Positions 45,119 to 53,412 of a stretch of DNA of 64,000 nt are shown here, piece by piece. This DNA is from Corynebacterium tuberculostearicum. GTDB taxonomy: Bacteria > Actinomycetota > Actinomycetes > Mycobacteriales > Mycobacteriaceae. Location: NCBI RefSeq assembly GCF_030503735.1, contig NZ_CP073096.1, positions 1,488,001 through 1,552,000 of the forward strand. The letters are read 5' to 3'. The position numbers and the translations under genes were made by a program. Positions within the stretch are counted from its first letter, which is position 1. Each line of letters opens with the position of its first letter. Under the pieces are notes generated by a model that had not been told where the DNA came from, searched no databases, and saw only the letters and a program-made list of their open reading frames with translations.

Positions 45119-46621
45119 ATGACACTCATTGATAACTTGCGCGAACGCCTCTCCGCCGCACGACCGCGGCCAGTGGATGCCATGCCCATCGAGCCGGTGG
45201 GGTGGGCGGCGCATCATGAGGGCGTCGATAAGCTGCTGGCCAGCTTCCGTGCAGTTCCGTCCGATAAGCGTGTGCGCCTAGCTAAGAAGACGTCTAACCT
45301 TTTCCGCGGCCGCAGCGAGGAGCAAGCGGGCCTAGACGTTTCGGGCCTCGGCGGCGTCATCGAGGTCGACCCGGTAGCCCGCACGGCCGATGTCCAAGGC
45401 ATGTGCACCTATGAGGACCTCGTCGATGCCACCCTTCCTCATGGCCTGATGCCCTTTGTTGTACCGCAGCTCAAGACCATTACGCTCGGCGGTGCGGTCA
45501 CCGGCATGGGCGTGGAATCCACGAGTTTTCGCAATGGCCTGCCGCACGAGTCCGTCCTCGAGATGGACGTGCTTACGGGCATGGGTGAGATCCTGACCTG
45601 CTCCCGCGAGGAGAATGTGGATCTCTTCCGCCTCTTCCCTAACTCTTATGGCTCGCTGGGCTATGCAGTGCGCCTTAAGATCGAGCTGGAGCCCGTGCCC
45701 GCCTTTGTGGAATTGCGCGAGGAGCGTTTCCACACCGTGGAAGAAGCCAGCCGCGTGCTTGCCGACGTCGCTTCTTCCCACACCCACCGCGGCGAGCCGG
45801 TACACGGCCTCGACGGCGTAGTGTTTTCCGAAGATGAGGCGTACTTGGTCTTCGCGCGCTTTACCGATGAGGAAGGCCCAACCTCCGATTACACGCGGGA
45901 CAAGATCTACTACCGCAGCCTCCAGCACGTCTCTGGCATCCGGCGCGACCGCCTGACCATCCGCGATTATATCTGGCGCTGGGATACCGACTGGTTCTGG
46001 TGCTCGCGCGCCTTTGGTGCGCAGAACCCCAAGGTGCGCAAGGTGTGGCCGCGCGAATTGCGCCGCAGCTCTTTTTATTGGAAATTGGTCCGGCTCGACC
46101 GCAAATACGAGCTGGAATATAACTTCATCAAAAAGCCCCACGGCAAGCCACGTGCTGAACGCGTGGTTCAAGATATCGAGGTCACTCCAGAAAACCTGCC
46201 GGAATTCCTCCATTGGTTCTTTAATGCTTCCGATATCCAGCCGGTGTGGCTCTGTCCAATCCGACTGCGCGGTGGTGTGGACGAGCTGGTAGGCACGGGC
46301 GACATCGCCTCTAATTCGAGCGACCCCTGGCCGCTCTACCCACTTCGCCCCGGGCAGACCTGGGTCAACGTTGGCTTTTGGTCCGGTGTGGACGGCGATC
46401 ACGTGGATCCCTCCGCTCCAAATAACGGCGCGTTCAACCGCGTCATCGAAGCCAAGGTCAATGAGCTTGGCGGACACAAGTCCCTCTACTCTGAGGCCTT
46501 CTATTCCCGGGAAAAGTTCGAGAAACTCTACGGCGGCAATCTTCCCGCCACCATCAAAGCGGTTACCGATCCAGGCGACCGCTTCCCTGGCCTGTATGAG
46601 AAGACCGTGGACGAGGCCTAG
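45119..46621 (+). CDS. tmsA: FAD-binding oxidoreductase (tuberculostearate TmsA/BfaA, DHCR24-like)
   Basis: A 500-residue VAO-type flavoprotein with the FAD-binding stretch TITLGGAVTGMGVESTSFRNG and a DHCR24-like C-terminal half. In actinobacteria it reduces the 10-methylene to a 10-methyl fatty acyl chain using NADPH. It has a strong AAGGAGG site and is cotranscribed with tmsB. No tmsC is adjacent. A strong terminator follows. Confidence 0.86.
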   Translation: MTLIDNLRERLSAARPRPVDAMPIEPVGWAAHHEGVDKLLASFRAVPSDKRVRLAKKTSNLFRGRSEEQAGLDVSGLGGVIEVDPVARTADVQGMCTYEDLVDATLPHGLMPFVVPQLKTITLGGAVTGMGVESTSFRNGLPHESVLEMDVLTGMGEILTCSREENVDLFRLFPNSYGSLGYAVRLKIELEPVPAFVELREERFHTVEEASRVLADVASSHTHRGEPVHGLDGVVFSEDEAYLVFARFTDEEGPTSDYTRDKIYYRSLQHVSGIRRDRLTIRDYIWRWDTDWFWCSRAFGAQNPKVRKVWPRELRRSSFYWKLVRLDRKYELEYNFIKKPHGKPRAERVVQDIEVTPENLPEFLHWFFNASDIQPVWLCPIRLRGGVDELVGTGDIASNSSDPWPLYPLRPGQTWVNVGFWSGVDGDHVDPSAPNNGAFNRVIEAKVNELGGHKSLYSEAFYSREKFEKLYGGNLPATIKAVTDPGDRFPGLYEKTVDEA

Positions 46622-46681
46622 CCTTCCCCATCCCTCCAGGTGTCAACGCATCATCTGATACGAGGCGAGGCAAAGCACAAC

Positions 46682-46717
46682 GGGTGGAACGCCCTCCCCG
46701 AGCGTTCCACCCTTTTT
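46682..46717 (+). terminator. Terminator after tmsB-tmsA
   Basis: GGGTGGAACGC pairs perfectly with GCGTTCCACCC around a 9 nt loop, followed by TTTTTCTTCTTT. It lies 60 bp past the tmsA stop. Confidence 0.95.
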
Positions 46718-46747
46718 CTTCTTTCCTTTTACAGGATAAAGCTTTGC

Positions 46748-47239
46748 TTAGTATGCAGCGGTGACGTTGTCATAACCGTTGATCTTCAGCGCATCCATGA
46801 TGCGCTGAACCGCCGCCTCATCCTTTTCTGGGGTTATAGGTCTCCGGGAAGGTCACGTGAGCGGAGTGGTCATCCTTGAACTCAATATTCATGAATTCGT
46901 GGCCCACCTCCTGGGTAGCTAGTGCCAGCTCGCGTTGCACAGCCAACTTGCCGCTTTGCAGGTTGCCACCATTGAAACCAGGATCGACTTCTTCAGAGCC
47001 TTCTGCAGTCCCACCATTGATGACATCTCCTTGTAACCGGTGATGCGGCCGTTTTCCGCATGGGCACCCGGCTGCTGATCTGGTGCGGACTGCTGGCCGG
47101 TCTCAGCCGATGCGGCCTGGGCAGTCTCCGCCGGATCCGGCTGGGACAACTGATCTTGAGCATCGACTGGGCCGGTGGAACCCGCGAAGGGCATGATTGC
47201 AGCGACTGCGGTAGCAAGCAGGGAAGAAATAGACGACAT
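46748..47239 (-). pseudogene. Frameshifted small secreted protein gene
   Basis: Translation starts at ATG 47239 behind AAGGTG with a signal-like segment (SSLLATAVAAIMPFAGSTG). It runs into a Gln/Ala/Pro-rich region and leaves its natural frame near 47035-47045, around ITGYKEM. In the next frame a sensible protein continues (DVINGGTAEGSEEVDPGFNG, later HEFMNIEFKDDHSAHVTFPE). It breaks again at a CCCC run near 46838 and ends EAAVQRIMDALKINGYDNV to TAA at 46748. Repairing both shifts gives about 160 residues. Either the gene is decayed or the assembly has two indels here. Family unknown. Confidence 0.7.
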
Positions 47240-47438
47240 AAGAATCACCTTAGATGTAGATGATTGCAAACTAAGATTGGCTGTAACGACAATGAATATA
47301 TATCGCCATACCTGCAACCCTATTAATCAATAAAGGTCTCCTGTCAGACAATTTGACCCGCGGTCCCTACCCAAACACAACCAAAACATAGGAAGTGTTT
47401 CCACGATCACTAGAGTCCGCCCCCAAGAAAAGCGCATG

Positions 47439-47474
47439 AAAAATCCCCCTGCCCCGCTAATACGGAGAGGGGGA
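47439..47474 (-). terminator. Terminator after rplO
   Basis: On the minus strand TCCCCCT pairs with AGGGGGA around a 17 nt loop, followed by TTTTT. It ends the rpsH-rplF-rplR-rpsE-rpmD-rplO transcript. Confidence 0.88.
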
Positions 47475-47495
47475 CGAAAATCTACTTGAAAGAGA

Positions 47496-47942
47496 TTACT
47501 TGGTGTTGGCGGATCCGCCAGCAGCCTCGATCTTCTCTACAGCAGACTTGGAGAACTTATCAGCGGTGACGTTCAACTTAACGTTCATGTCGCCGTTGCC
47601 CAGAACCTTGACCGGCTTATTAGCGCGGACCAGGCCAGCAGCTGCGATGTCAGCAACGGTGATGTCGCCGCCATCTGCGAACTTCTCAGCAAGGTCAGCA
47701 ACGTTGACTACCTGGTACTCAACGTGGTTCGGGTTCTTGAAGCCCTTCAGCTTAGGCAGACGCATGTGGATCGGCATCTGGCCACCCTCGAAAGCAGCAG
47801 GTACCTGCTTACGAGCACCGGTGCCCTTGGTACCGCGACCAGCGGTCTTACCCTTGGAAGCCTCACCGCGACCGACGCGGGTCTTAGGCTTATTTGCTCC
47901 TGCGGTTGGGCGCAGGTCGTGCAGCTTGATGATATCAGCCAT
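47496..47942 (-). CDS. rplO: 50S ribosomal protein L15
   Basis: A 148-residue L15 with the glycine/lysine-rich N-terminus ([20 protein letters not shown]) and the [16 protein letters not shown] core. It is the last gene of the spc-type operon before a terminator. The adjacent secY operon is separated by the tuberculostearate genes and a pseudogene. Confidence 0.98.
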   Translation of the reverse strand: MADIIKLHDLRPTAGANKPKTRVGRGEASKGKTAGRGTKGTGARKQVPAAFEGGQMPIHMRLPKLKGFKNPNHVEYQVVNVADLAEKFADGGDITVADIAAAGLVRANKPVKVLGNGDMNVKLNVTADKFSKSAVEKIEAAGGSANTK

Positions 47943-47945
47943 GGT

Positions 47946-48131
47946 TTACTCCCCTGCCACTTCTTCGACGGTGACCAGGTGGCGAACCTTCTGAACCATA
48001 CCGCGAACGATCGGGGTGTCCTGCTTCACTACGGACTGACCGATGCGCTTGAGGCCAAGAGCCTCAATGTTCTTGCGGTGGTTCGGATTGGTGCCCACCA
48101 GGCCCTTTACCTGTGTAATCTTCAGAGCCAT
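47946..48131 (-). CDS. rpmD: 50S ribosomal protein L30
   Basis: A 61-residue L30 ([20 protein letters not shown]), complete, 3 bp upstream of rplO and 3 bp downstream of rpsE. Confidence 0.97.
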   Translation of the reverse strand: MALKITQVKGLVGTNPNHRKNIEALGLKRIGQSVVKQDTPIVRGMVQKVRHLVTVEEVAGE

Positions 48132-48134
48132 TGT

Positions 48135-48758
48135 TTATGCCTCCTGACCTGCGCGCTTGCGCAGCATACGGGCCGGGGTGACCTCTTCGAGGGACTTGCC
48201 ACGGCGTGCGGCAACCTCTTCAGGGCGAACCAGCTGCTTGAGGCCGTCCACGGTAGCGCGGACGACGTTGAGTGCATTGTCGGAGCCCAGAGACTTCGAC
48301 AGGATGTCCTGCACGCCAGCGCATTCGAGCACTGGACGAGCAGCACCACCAGCGATAACACCGGTACCAGGTGCGGCAGGCTTCATCATGACGATGCCAG
48401 CTGCGTCGCGACCCTCAACCGGGTGGGTGATGGTGCCAGCAATCATTGGAACGCGGAAGAAGTTCTTGCGAGCCTCTTCAGCGCCCTTCTGGATTGCGGC
48501 CGGGACTTCCTTGGCCTTGCCGTAGCCAACGCCAACCTGACCCTGGCCGTCACCGACGACGACGAGGGCGGTGAAGGACATGTTGCGGCCACCCTTAACG
48601 GTCTTGGAGACGCGGTTAATGGTCACAACGCGCTCGATGTACTTATCGCGCTCGTTGTCCTGATGGTTACGACGATCGTTGCGGCGGCCGTTGCCACCGC
48701 GGTTGTTCTTGTTGTTCTCGGCGGAGCGTCCGCCGTCACGCTTTTCACGGTCCGACAT
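48135..48758 (-). CDS. rpsE: 30S ribosomal protein S5
   Basis: A 207-residue S5. The N-terminal 35 residues are an Asn/Arg-rich extension common in corynebacteria. They are followed by the S5 RNA-binding domain ([20 protein letters not shown]) and the C-terminal domain with GRAAPGTG-like sequence ([19 protein letters not shown]). Confidence 0.98.
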   Translation of the reverse strand: MSDREKRDGGRSAENNKNNRGGNGRRNDRRNHQDNERDKYIERVVTINRVSKTVKGGRNMSFTALVVVGDGQGQVGVGYGKAKEVPAAIQKGAEEARKNFFRVPMIAGTITHPVEGRDAAGIVMMKPAAPGTGVIAGGAARPVLECAGVQDILSKSLGSDNALNVVRATVDGLKQLVRPEEVAARRGKSLEEVTPARMLRKRAGQEA

Positions 48759-48798
48759 TAGGCGTTCCTTCCGTTGATGTTTCCGTTGACGATGATCA

Positions 48799-49200
48799 TT
48801 AGAACTTCAGACCACCTTCACGTGCGGCGTCAGCCAGCGCAGCGACGCGGCCGTGGTACTTGTAGCCTGCGCGGTCAAATACGACGTGCTCGATGCCAGC
48901 GGCCTTTGCGCGCTCGGCAACCAGCTCGCCTACCTTGGCGGCCTTGGCCTTCTTATCGCCCTCGAGTGCACGAACGTCCGCCTCCATGGAGGATGCGGAG
49001 ACCAGGGTGTGTCCTGCCAGGTCATCGATGACCTGGACGTGCATGTGGCGGGAGGAGCGGTGAAGAACCAGCCGCGGTGCCTCAGGGGTGCCACGCAGGG
49101 TCTTACGGATACGGAAGTGACGGCGTGCGCGTGCTTCGCGACGACGGGAGGAGATGTCCTTGCCGACTGGAGTGCGCTTGGTGTTTTCAGTGTTTGCCAT
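48799..49200 (-). CDS. rplR: 50S ribosomal protein L18
   Basis: A 133-residue L18, the 5S rRNA-binding protein, with [19 protein letters not shown] and the C-terminal [20 protein letters not shown]. It is 3 bp after rplF; 40 bp separate it from rpsE. Confidence 0.98.
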   Translation of the reverse strand: MANTENTKRTPVGKDISSRRREARARRHFRIRKTLRGTPEAPRLVLHRSSRHMHVQVIDDLAGHTLVSASSMEADVRALEGDKKAKAAKVGELVAERAKAAGIEHVVFDRAGYKYHGRVAALADAAREGGLKF

Positions 49201-49203
49201 TGC

Positions 49204-49740
49204 TTACTTACCCGTCTTTCCGACCTTGCGACGGATCTGCTCGCCTTCGTAGCGAATACCCTTGCCCTTGTAAGGATCGTCCTTACGCAGACGGCGGATA
49301 TTAGCGGCGATCTGTCCGACTAGTTGCTTGTCAATACCGGTAATGGACAGCTTGGTTGCGCCGTCCACTGCGAAGGTAATTCCCTCCGGAGCCTCGATGA
49401 GGATCGGGTGGGAGTAGCCCAGGCTGAATTCCAGGTCCTTACCCTTCTGCTGAACACGGTAGCCAACACCGAAGATTTCCATCTTGATGGTGTAGCCCTC
49501 GGTCACGCCAACAACGGCGTTGTTCAGCAGGGAGCGGGACAGACCGTGCAGCGCACGGTGCTTGCGGTGGTCATCAGGGCGGGAGACGGACAGGACGCCG
49601 TCTTCCAGGTTGATGGCGATAGGCTCTGGAACGTTAACGCTCTGGGTGCCCTTAGGGCCCTTAACCTCAACGTCTTGGCCGTTGATCTTGATTTCGACGC
49701 CGTTTGGTACGGCGATTGGTGCTAGACCGACTCGAGACAT
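49204..49740 (-). CDS. rplF: 50S ribosomal protein L6
   Basis: A 178-residue L6 starting [17 protein letters not shown], with the C-terminal signature [20 protein letters not shown]. Complete. Confidence 0.98.
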   Translation of the reverse strand: MSRVGLAPIAVPNGVEIKINGQDVEVKGPKGTQSVNVPEPIAINLEDGVLSVSRPDDHRKHRALHGLSRSLLNNAVVGVTEGYTIKMEIFGVGYRVQQKGKDLEFSLGYSHPILIEAPEGITFAVDGATKLSITGIDKQLVGQIAANIRRLRKDDPYKGKGIRYEGEQIRRKVGKTGK

Positions 49741-49755
49741 GTGTCAAACCTCCCT

Positions 49756-50139
49756 TTACCAGACGTAGGCGAGAACTTCTCCGCCTACGCCCTTCTCCTC
49801 AGCCTGACGGTCAGTCAGCACGCCGTGGGACGTGGAGATGATAGCCACGCCCAGGCCGCCCAAGACCTGTGGCAGTTCGGTGGACTTTGCGTACACACGC
49901 AGACCCGGCTTAGACACGCGACGCAGGCCAGACAGGGAGCGCTCGCGGTTGTTGTACTTCAGCTCGAGGGACAGGGTGTGGCCCTCAACGGTGTAGTCAG
50001 CGATGTAGCCTTCCTGCTTCAAGATGTCAGCAATATTTGCCTTCAGCTTGGAGGTAGGCATCGACACGGTGTCATGGTGCGCATTACTTGCGTTGCGCAC
50101 GCGCGACAGCATGTCGGCAATAGGATCAGTCATAGTCAT
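49756..50139 (-). CDS. rpsH: 30S ribosomal protein S8
   Basis: A 127-residue S8 ([18 protein letters not shown]), ending with [22 protein letters not shown]. The ATG two codons in is an alternative start. It is the first gene of this ribosomal operon, because rplE and rplX lie beyond the fdhD/sortase genes and the second IS30 copy. Confidence 0.98.
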   Translation of the reverse strand: MTMTDPIADMLSRVRNASNAHHDTVSMPTSKLKANIADILKQEGYIADYTVEGHTLSLELKYNNRERSLSGLRRVSKPGLRVYAKSTELPQVLGGLGVAIISTSHGVLTDRQAEEKGVGGEVLAYVW

Positions 50140-50494
50140 ATGAGTGACCGTGTACCTTTCTCGTTGCGGTTCCCGTGCTCACCAAAGCGTTCTCCGTGTG
50201 ATTTCGGGCTACTCACGCTCCCCACGGTCAATACCGCGAGGCGCTCGCCACCCTTTGATTCAGACAACGGTCCGCTATCTACGGCGAGGGGCCTACAACA
50301 AAGTTGATGTTCAGTTCTTGCATCGGCTCGGCGCTTTCTGCAGCTCAGCGCACCAAAATTCGCAATGACTTAGGCACGCCAACGCCTCAGCGCAAGCACG
50401 AGGTACTATGATACGCCATAACCTGCGGTTTTCCAAATGGTCCCACTCCTTCATTAAAGTCGGGACCTGCACGAACGCATATAAGGAGTTAGTC
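50140..50494. promoter_or_regulatory. Divergent promoter region between rpsH and the fdhD operon
   Basis: This stretch of 355 bp has no convincing gene; the frame running in from 50408 lacks a ribosome-binding site. The plus side has a TATGAT -10-like box at 50407-50412 with no good -35, ahead of the start at 50495. The minus side must hold the rpsH promoter, but I cannot single it out. Confidence 0.4.
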
Positions 50495-50743
50495 ATGAGC
50501 GAGACGCACGAGGACCCCATCCAATCCGCACACGAGTGGCTCGAAGAAGCCGCCCGTCTCCTCGGCCTTGATCCTCAGGAGGCAACCGCACTCACCCGCG
50601 AGATCCTGGACCTCACCAAGGACGTCGCGCACAATCGGTCCCGCCCCGCGGCCCCACTTACTGCTTTCCTCGTGGGCCTTGCCTCCAGCAACGTGGATGA
50701 AGCCCGTAGCAATATTGACGCCCTGAAGGAGGTGCTACGGTAA
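50495..50743 (+). CDS. DUF6457-like small protein upstream of fdhD
   Basis: An 82-residue acidic helical protein starting MSETHEDPIQSAHEWLEE at ATG 50495, with AAGGAG 7 nt upstream. It resembles the small DUF6457 proteins that accompany molybdopterin and formate dehydrogenase genes in actinobacteria. It is coupled to fdhD through TAATG, which suggests a shared role in formate dehydrogenase maturation. No catalytic motif is visible. Confidence 0.8.
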   Translation: MSETHEDPIQSAHEWLEEAARLLGLDPQEATALTREILDLTKDVAHNRSRPAAPLTAFLVGLASSNVDEARSNIDALKEVLR

Positions 50744-51561
50744 TGGCCGGCCGCAAGAACTCCACCTTTGCCGTCACCAAGGTCCGCCTGGGAGATGGCC
50801 TGCAGGTCGATACTCGCGCCGATACGGTCGCCGGCGAGGAGCCACTCGAAATCCGCGTGGGCGGTCAGACCATTACCACCACCATGCGCACTCCCGGCCA
50901 TGACGTGGAGCTAGCGCACGGTTTCCTACATTCGGAAGGCCACATTGCTTCGCTTGGCGACGTCGCCGAGGCCCGCTACTGCGCCGGCGCCACCGTCGAT
51001 GGCATGAATACCTACAATTTGCTCGACGTCGAACTTACAAAAAAGAATTTGCTCGACCTCAGCGATCTGCGCTTGACCACCACAACCTCCGCCTGTGGTG
51101 TATGCGGTACCTCCTCTATAGAGGCATTAACCAAGCAGACGCGCTACCCGATTCCCCAAGTTCCGGTAGATCCCTATGTCGTGGCCAAGCTTCCCGAAGC
51201 TCTGCGCGCTGAGCAAAAAGAATTTAAGAAGACCGGCGGAATCCATGCCGCCGGCGCCTTCACCCTAGACGGAGAACCGGTGGTCATCCGCGAAGATATC
51301 GGCCGTCATAACGCCGCGGATAAGGTCATTGGCCACTTACTACTAGAGAACCGACTTCCTGCGGACGACCTCATTCTGGTCATGAGCTCGCGCGCCAGCT
51401 TTGAGCTCGTCCAAAAAGCCGCTATGGCCGGATTCGGCATGCTCGTTGCTGTCAGCGCCGCCTCCTCCCTAGCGGTAGAGACGGCCCGCGAAACTGGCAT
51501 GGCGCTCGTGGGCTTCGCCCGCGATGACCGTTTTAACCTCTATTCCGGCGAGCTCGCTTAG
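50743..51561 (+). CDS. fdhD: Formate dehydrogenase accessory sulfurtransferase FdhD
   Basis: A 272-residue protein with the functional cysteine pair C118-G-V-C121 (TSACGVCGTSS), which carries sulfur from a cysteine desulfurase to the Mo/W-bis-MGD cofactor of formate dehydrogenase. The later segments IGRHNAADKVIG and MSSRASFELVQKA are family-typical. No formate dehydrogenase structural gene is in the window. A formate/nitrite channel gene is convergent and overlaps by 4 bp. Confidence 0.96.
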   Translation: MAGRKNSTFAVTKVRLGDGLQVDTRADTVAGEEPLEIRVGGQTITTTMRTPGHDVELAHGFLHSEGHIASLGDVAEARYCAGATVDGMNTYNLLDVELTKKNLLDLSDLRLTTTTSACGVCGTSSIEALTKQTRYPIPQVPVDPYVVAKLPEALRAEQKEFKKTGGIHAAGAFTLDGEPVVIREDIGRHNAADKVIGHLLLENRLPADDLILVMSSRASFELVQKAAMAGFGMLVAVSAASSLAVETARETGMALVGFARDDRFNLYSGELA

Positions 51562-52343
51562 TCGCGGTAGGCCTCCGGGCCGCGATTGAGCCACGCGTAG
51601 ACGCCGCCAACCAAAAGGCCGCCGCCAATGAAGTTGCCGATCCACACCAGGATCCAATTGAGTGCCACGTTGCCGGCGGTTAGAGCTGCCGGCACCGGGT
51701 CGGAGGCGAATAGCGTGATGCTAAGCAGGCAGAAGTTCGCGATAACGTGCTCTAGGCCTAAAGCCACGAAAGCTCCAATGATCGGAATGATGACAAAGAA
51801 CTTCGAAGCTGCATCCTTGGCGAAGATGGCACCGACGATGCCCATGTTGACCACAAAGTTCGCGGCAATGGCCTCTACCAGCATTCCTTGCGGGGACTTG
51901 ATGAGCTTGCCTTCAGAAACCGTTACCAGAAGGTGCGAGGGATCTAGGTCAGCAAATTTGGCGGACATCGCCATAATGGCGGCAAAGATGATAGCCCCCA
52001 CCAGGTTGAAAATGGTGGTAATAAGCAGCAAGTAAAAGGCCTTGCCCCACGCCACATGCTTATTGCTGGCGGCATAGACCATGTACATCATGTTGCCGGT
52101 AGCCAGATCGGCGCCCAAGAGCAGAATGGCGAATAGGCCGACACCGAAAAACAGGGCGAAAGCCACAGCACCCAAACCCGGCGCTACACCATTGACAGCT
52201 TGGCCTACCACGCCGGCAAAGGCGGTACCGATGCACAGGTACACGCCGGCCAAGGTAGCGCGAACTGCAAAGCGAGCGAAGGATTCATCTAATAAGGTGA
52301 CCTTCTTGACGGCCGCCGCCTTGGTGGCATCATTGAGAGACAT
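51558..52343 (-). CDS. Formate/nitrite transporter (FNT family)
   Basis: A 261-residue membrane protein starting MSLNDATKAAAVKKV at ATG 52343, with GAGG 6 nt upstream. Six hydrophobic helices and FNT signatures are present (LGADLATGNMMYM and NFVVNMGIVGAI). It should be a pentameric channel for formate or nitrite at the cytoplasmic membrane. Its position next to fdhD favours formate. The end overlaps fdhD tail-to-tail. Confidence 0.92.
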   Translation of the reverse strand: MSLNDATKAAAVKKVTLLDESFARFAVRATLAGVYLCIGTAFAGVVGQAVNGVAPGLGAVAFALFFGVGLFAILLLGADLATGNMMYMVYAASNKHVAWGKAFYLLLITTIFNLVGAIIFAAIMAMSAKFADLDPSHLLVTVSEGKLIKSPQGMLVEAIAANFVVNMGIVGAIFAKDAASKFFVIIPIIGAFVALGLEHVIANFCLLSITLFASDPVPAALTAGNVALNWILVWIGNFIGGGLLVGGVYAWLNRGPEAYRD

Positions 52344-52483
52344 TTCTACCTCATTAATCAAAGAGTATTAAATCCTTCTAATCTTATCCTGACCACCTGA
52401 TTCCGCGTCAATTCCGGGTATGCATAACACTGCGTTGTAAGCTAGAACTTTCCTATTACCCGTATTTTCTCTTCGGAGGTCGC

Positions 52484-53365
52484 ATGGATTCCCACTACCG
52501 GCCGCGGAGGGAACCGAATCGGCTTCCCGCTAACGGGCGCCGCAGCGTTCCATCGCGATCCGACCGCACAGATGCTGATCGCCAATGGCGCCAGACCGAA
52601 ACGCGCACCCGCCAACAACAGCGCCGCCGCCCACCGCGCCGCGTTGAGGACACCTCACTTCCCCGACACCGCCGCAAACCCACGCTGTGGGAGCGGATCA
52701 AAAAGGTATGGAAGTCCTCCGGCATCCTTCGCGTGGTTATCGGCATCGTTGCCACGGTGCTACTCGCCAGCACGATTAACCGGGTGGTCAACCCACCAGC
52801 GGGTCTAGAGACCAATGAAGTCACTGCAGAAGAGGCACCTGCCATCGACCCTTCACCTGCAGTCGAGCTCTTCATCCCAGCCATTGAGGTTCATGCCGAT
52901 TTTCAAGACGGCTCCTGCCGCGTAGTAAACGGTGCCATCAATCCGGACTCCATGAATAAGGCCTGCACCTATACTGCCGAAGACCGCCCTTATTCTCTGC
53001 CGAGCACGACGTCCCAGGACATCGTGGTCATTGCCGGCCATACCGGTGCGGGCGTGCCAGGCGTTTTCAATAACCTCTACGATGGTTCCGCGAATGAGCA
53101 CAAGGTTCATCTGGGGGACAAGCTCTACGTGCGCACACAGAACTCCGGCCAGAACTGGCTCATCTATACGGCTACCGACTTACACGACCCAGATAAACAG
53201 GGGCTTTCTGACGACGCCTCTATTTGGGGCGAAGGCCCCATGCCCGGCCGCCTTCTCACCATCAGTTGCATTCAACCTGCCAACCCTTTGGAGCCGGCAG
53301 TGCGTAACGCGGTCGTCGGCTGGCAGTATGAGGGCACCACGCACACAGAGACCGAAAGCGCCTAA
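52484..53365 (+). CDS. Sortase (class E/F-like)
   Basis: A 293-residue protein with an Arg-rich cytosolic N-terminus (about 1-78), one membrane helix (about 79-98) and an extracytoplasmic sortase domain. The catalytic residues are His186 (VVIAGHTGAG), Cys262 (LLTISCIQP) and Arg274 (PAVRNAVVGW). The Cys motif reads L-T-I-S-C rather than the common T-L-x-T-C. It has a strong GGAGG site. There is no pilin gene nearby, so a housekeeping role is likely. A candidate substrate is encoded at 56977. Confidence 0.88.
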   Translation: MDSHYRPRREPNRLPANGRRSVPSRSDRTDADRQWRQTETRTRQQQRRRPPRRVEDTSLPRHRRKPTLWERIKKVWKSSGILRVVIGIVATVLLASTINRVVNPPAGLETNEVTAEEAPAIDPSPAVELFIPAIEVHADFQDGSCRVVNGAINPDSMNKACTYTAEDRPYSLPSTTSQDIVVIAGHTGAGVPGVFNNLYDGSANEHKVHLGDKLYVRTQNSGQNWLIYTATDLHDPDKQGLSDDASIWGEGPMPGRLLTISCIQPANPLEPAVRNAVVGWQYEGTTHTETESA

Positions 53366-53412
53366 GCCACAGCCGCACAAGCCGGCGCCTGCGCACCATT
53401 GAATTCAAGGTG

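Noticed and set aside
50408..50494. N-terminal extension of the small gene before fdhD
   Set aside because: A strong AAGGAG sits before the ATG at 50495, and the upstream part runs through a likely -10 box.
39752..53412. Inversion of the segment between the IS30 copies
   Set aside because: rplN-rplX-rplE, then rpsH to rplO, then secY-adk-map, then infA-rpsM all run on one strand in the usual order, so the assembled form is not inverted.
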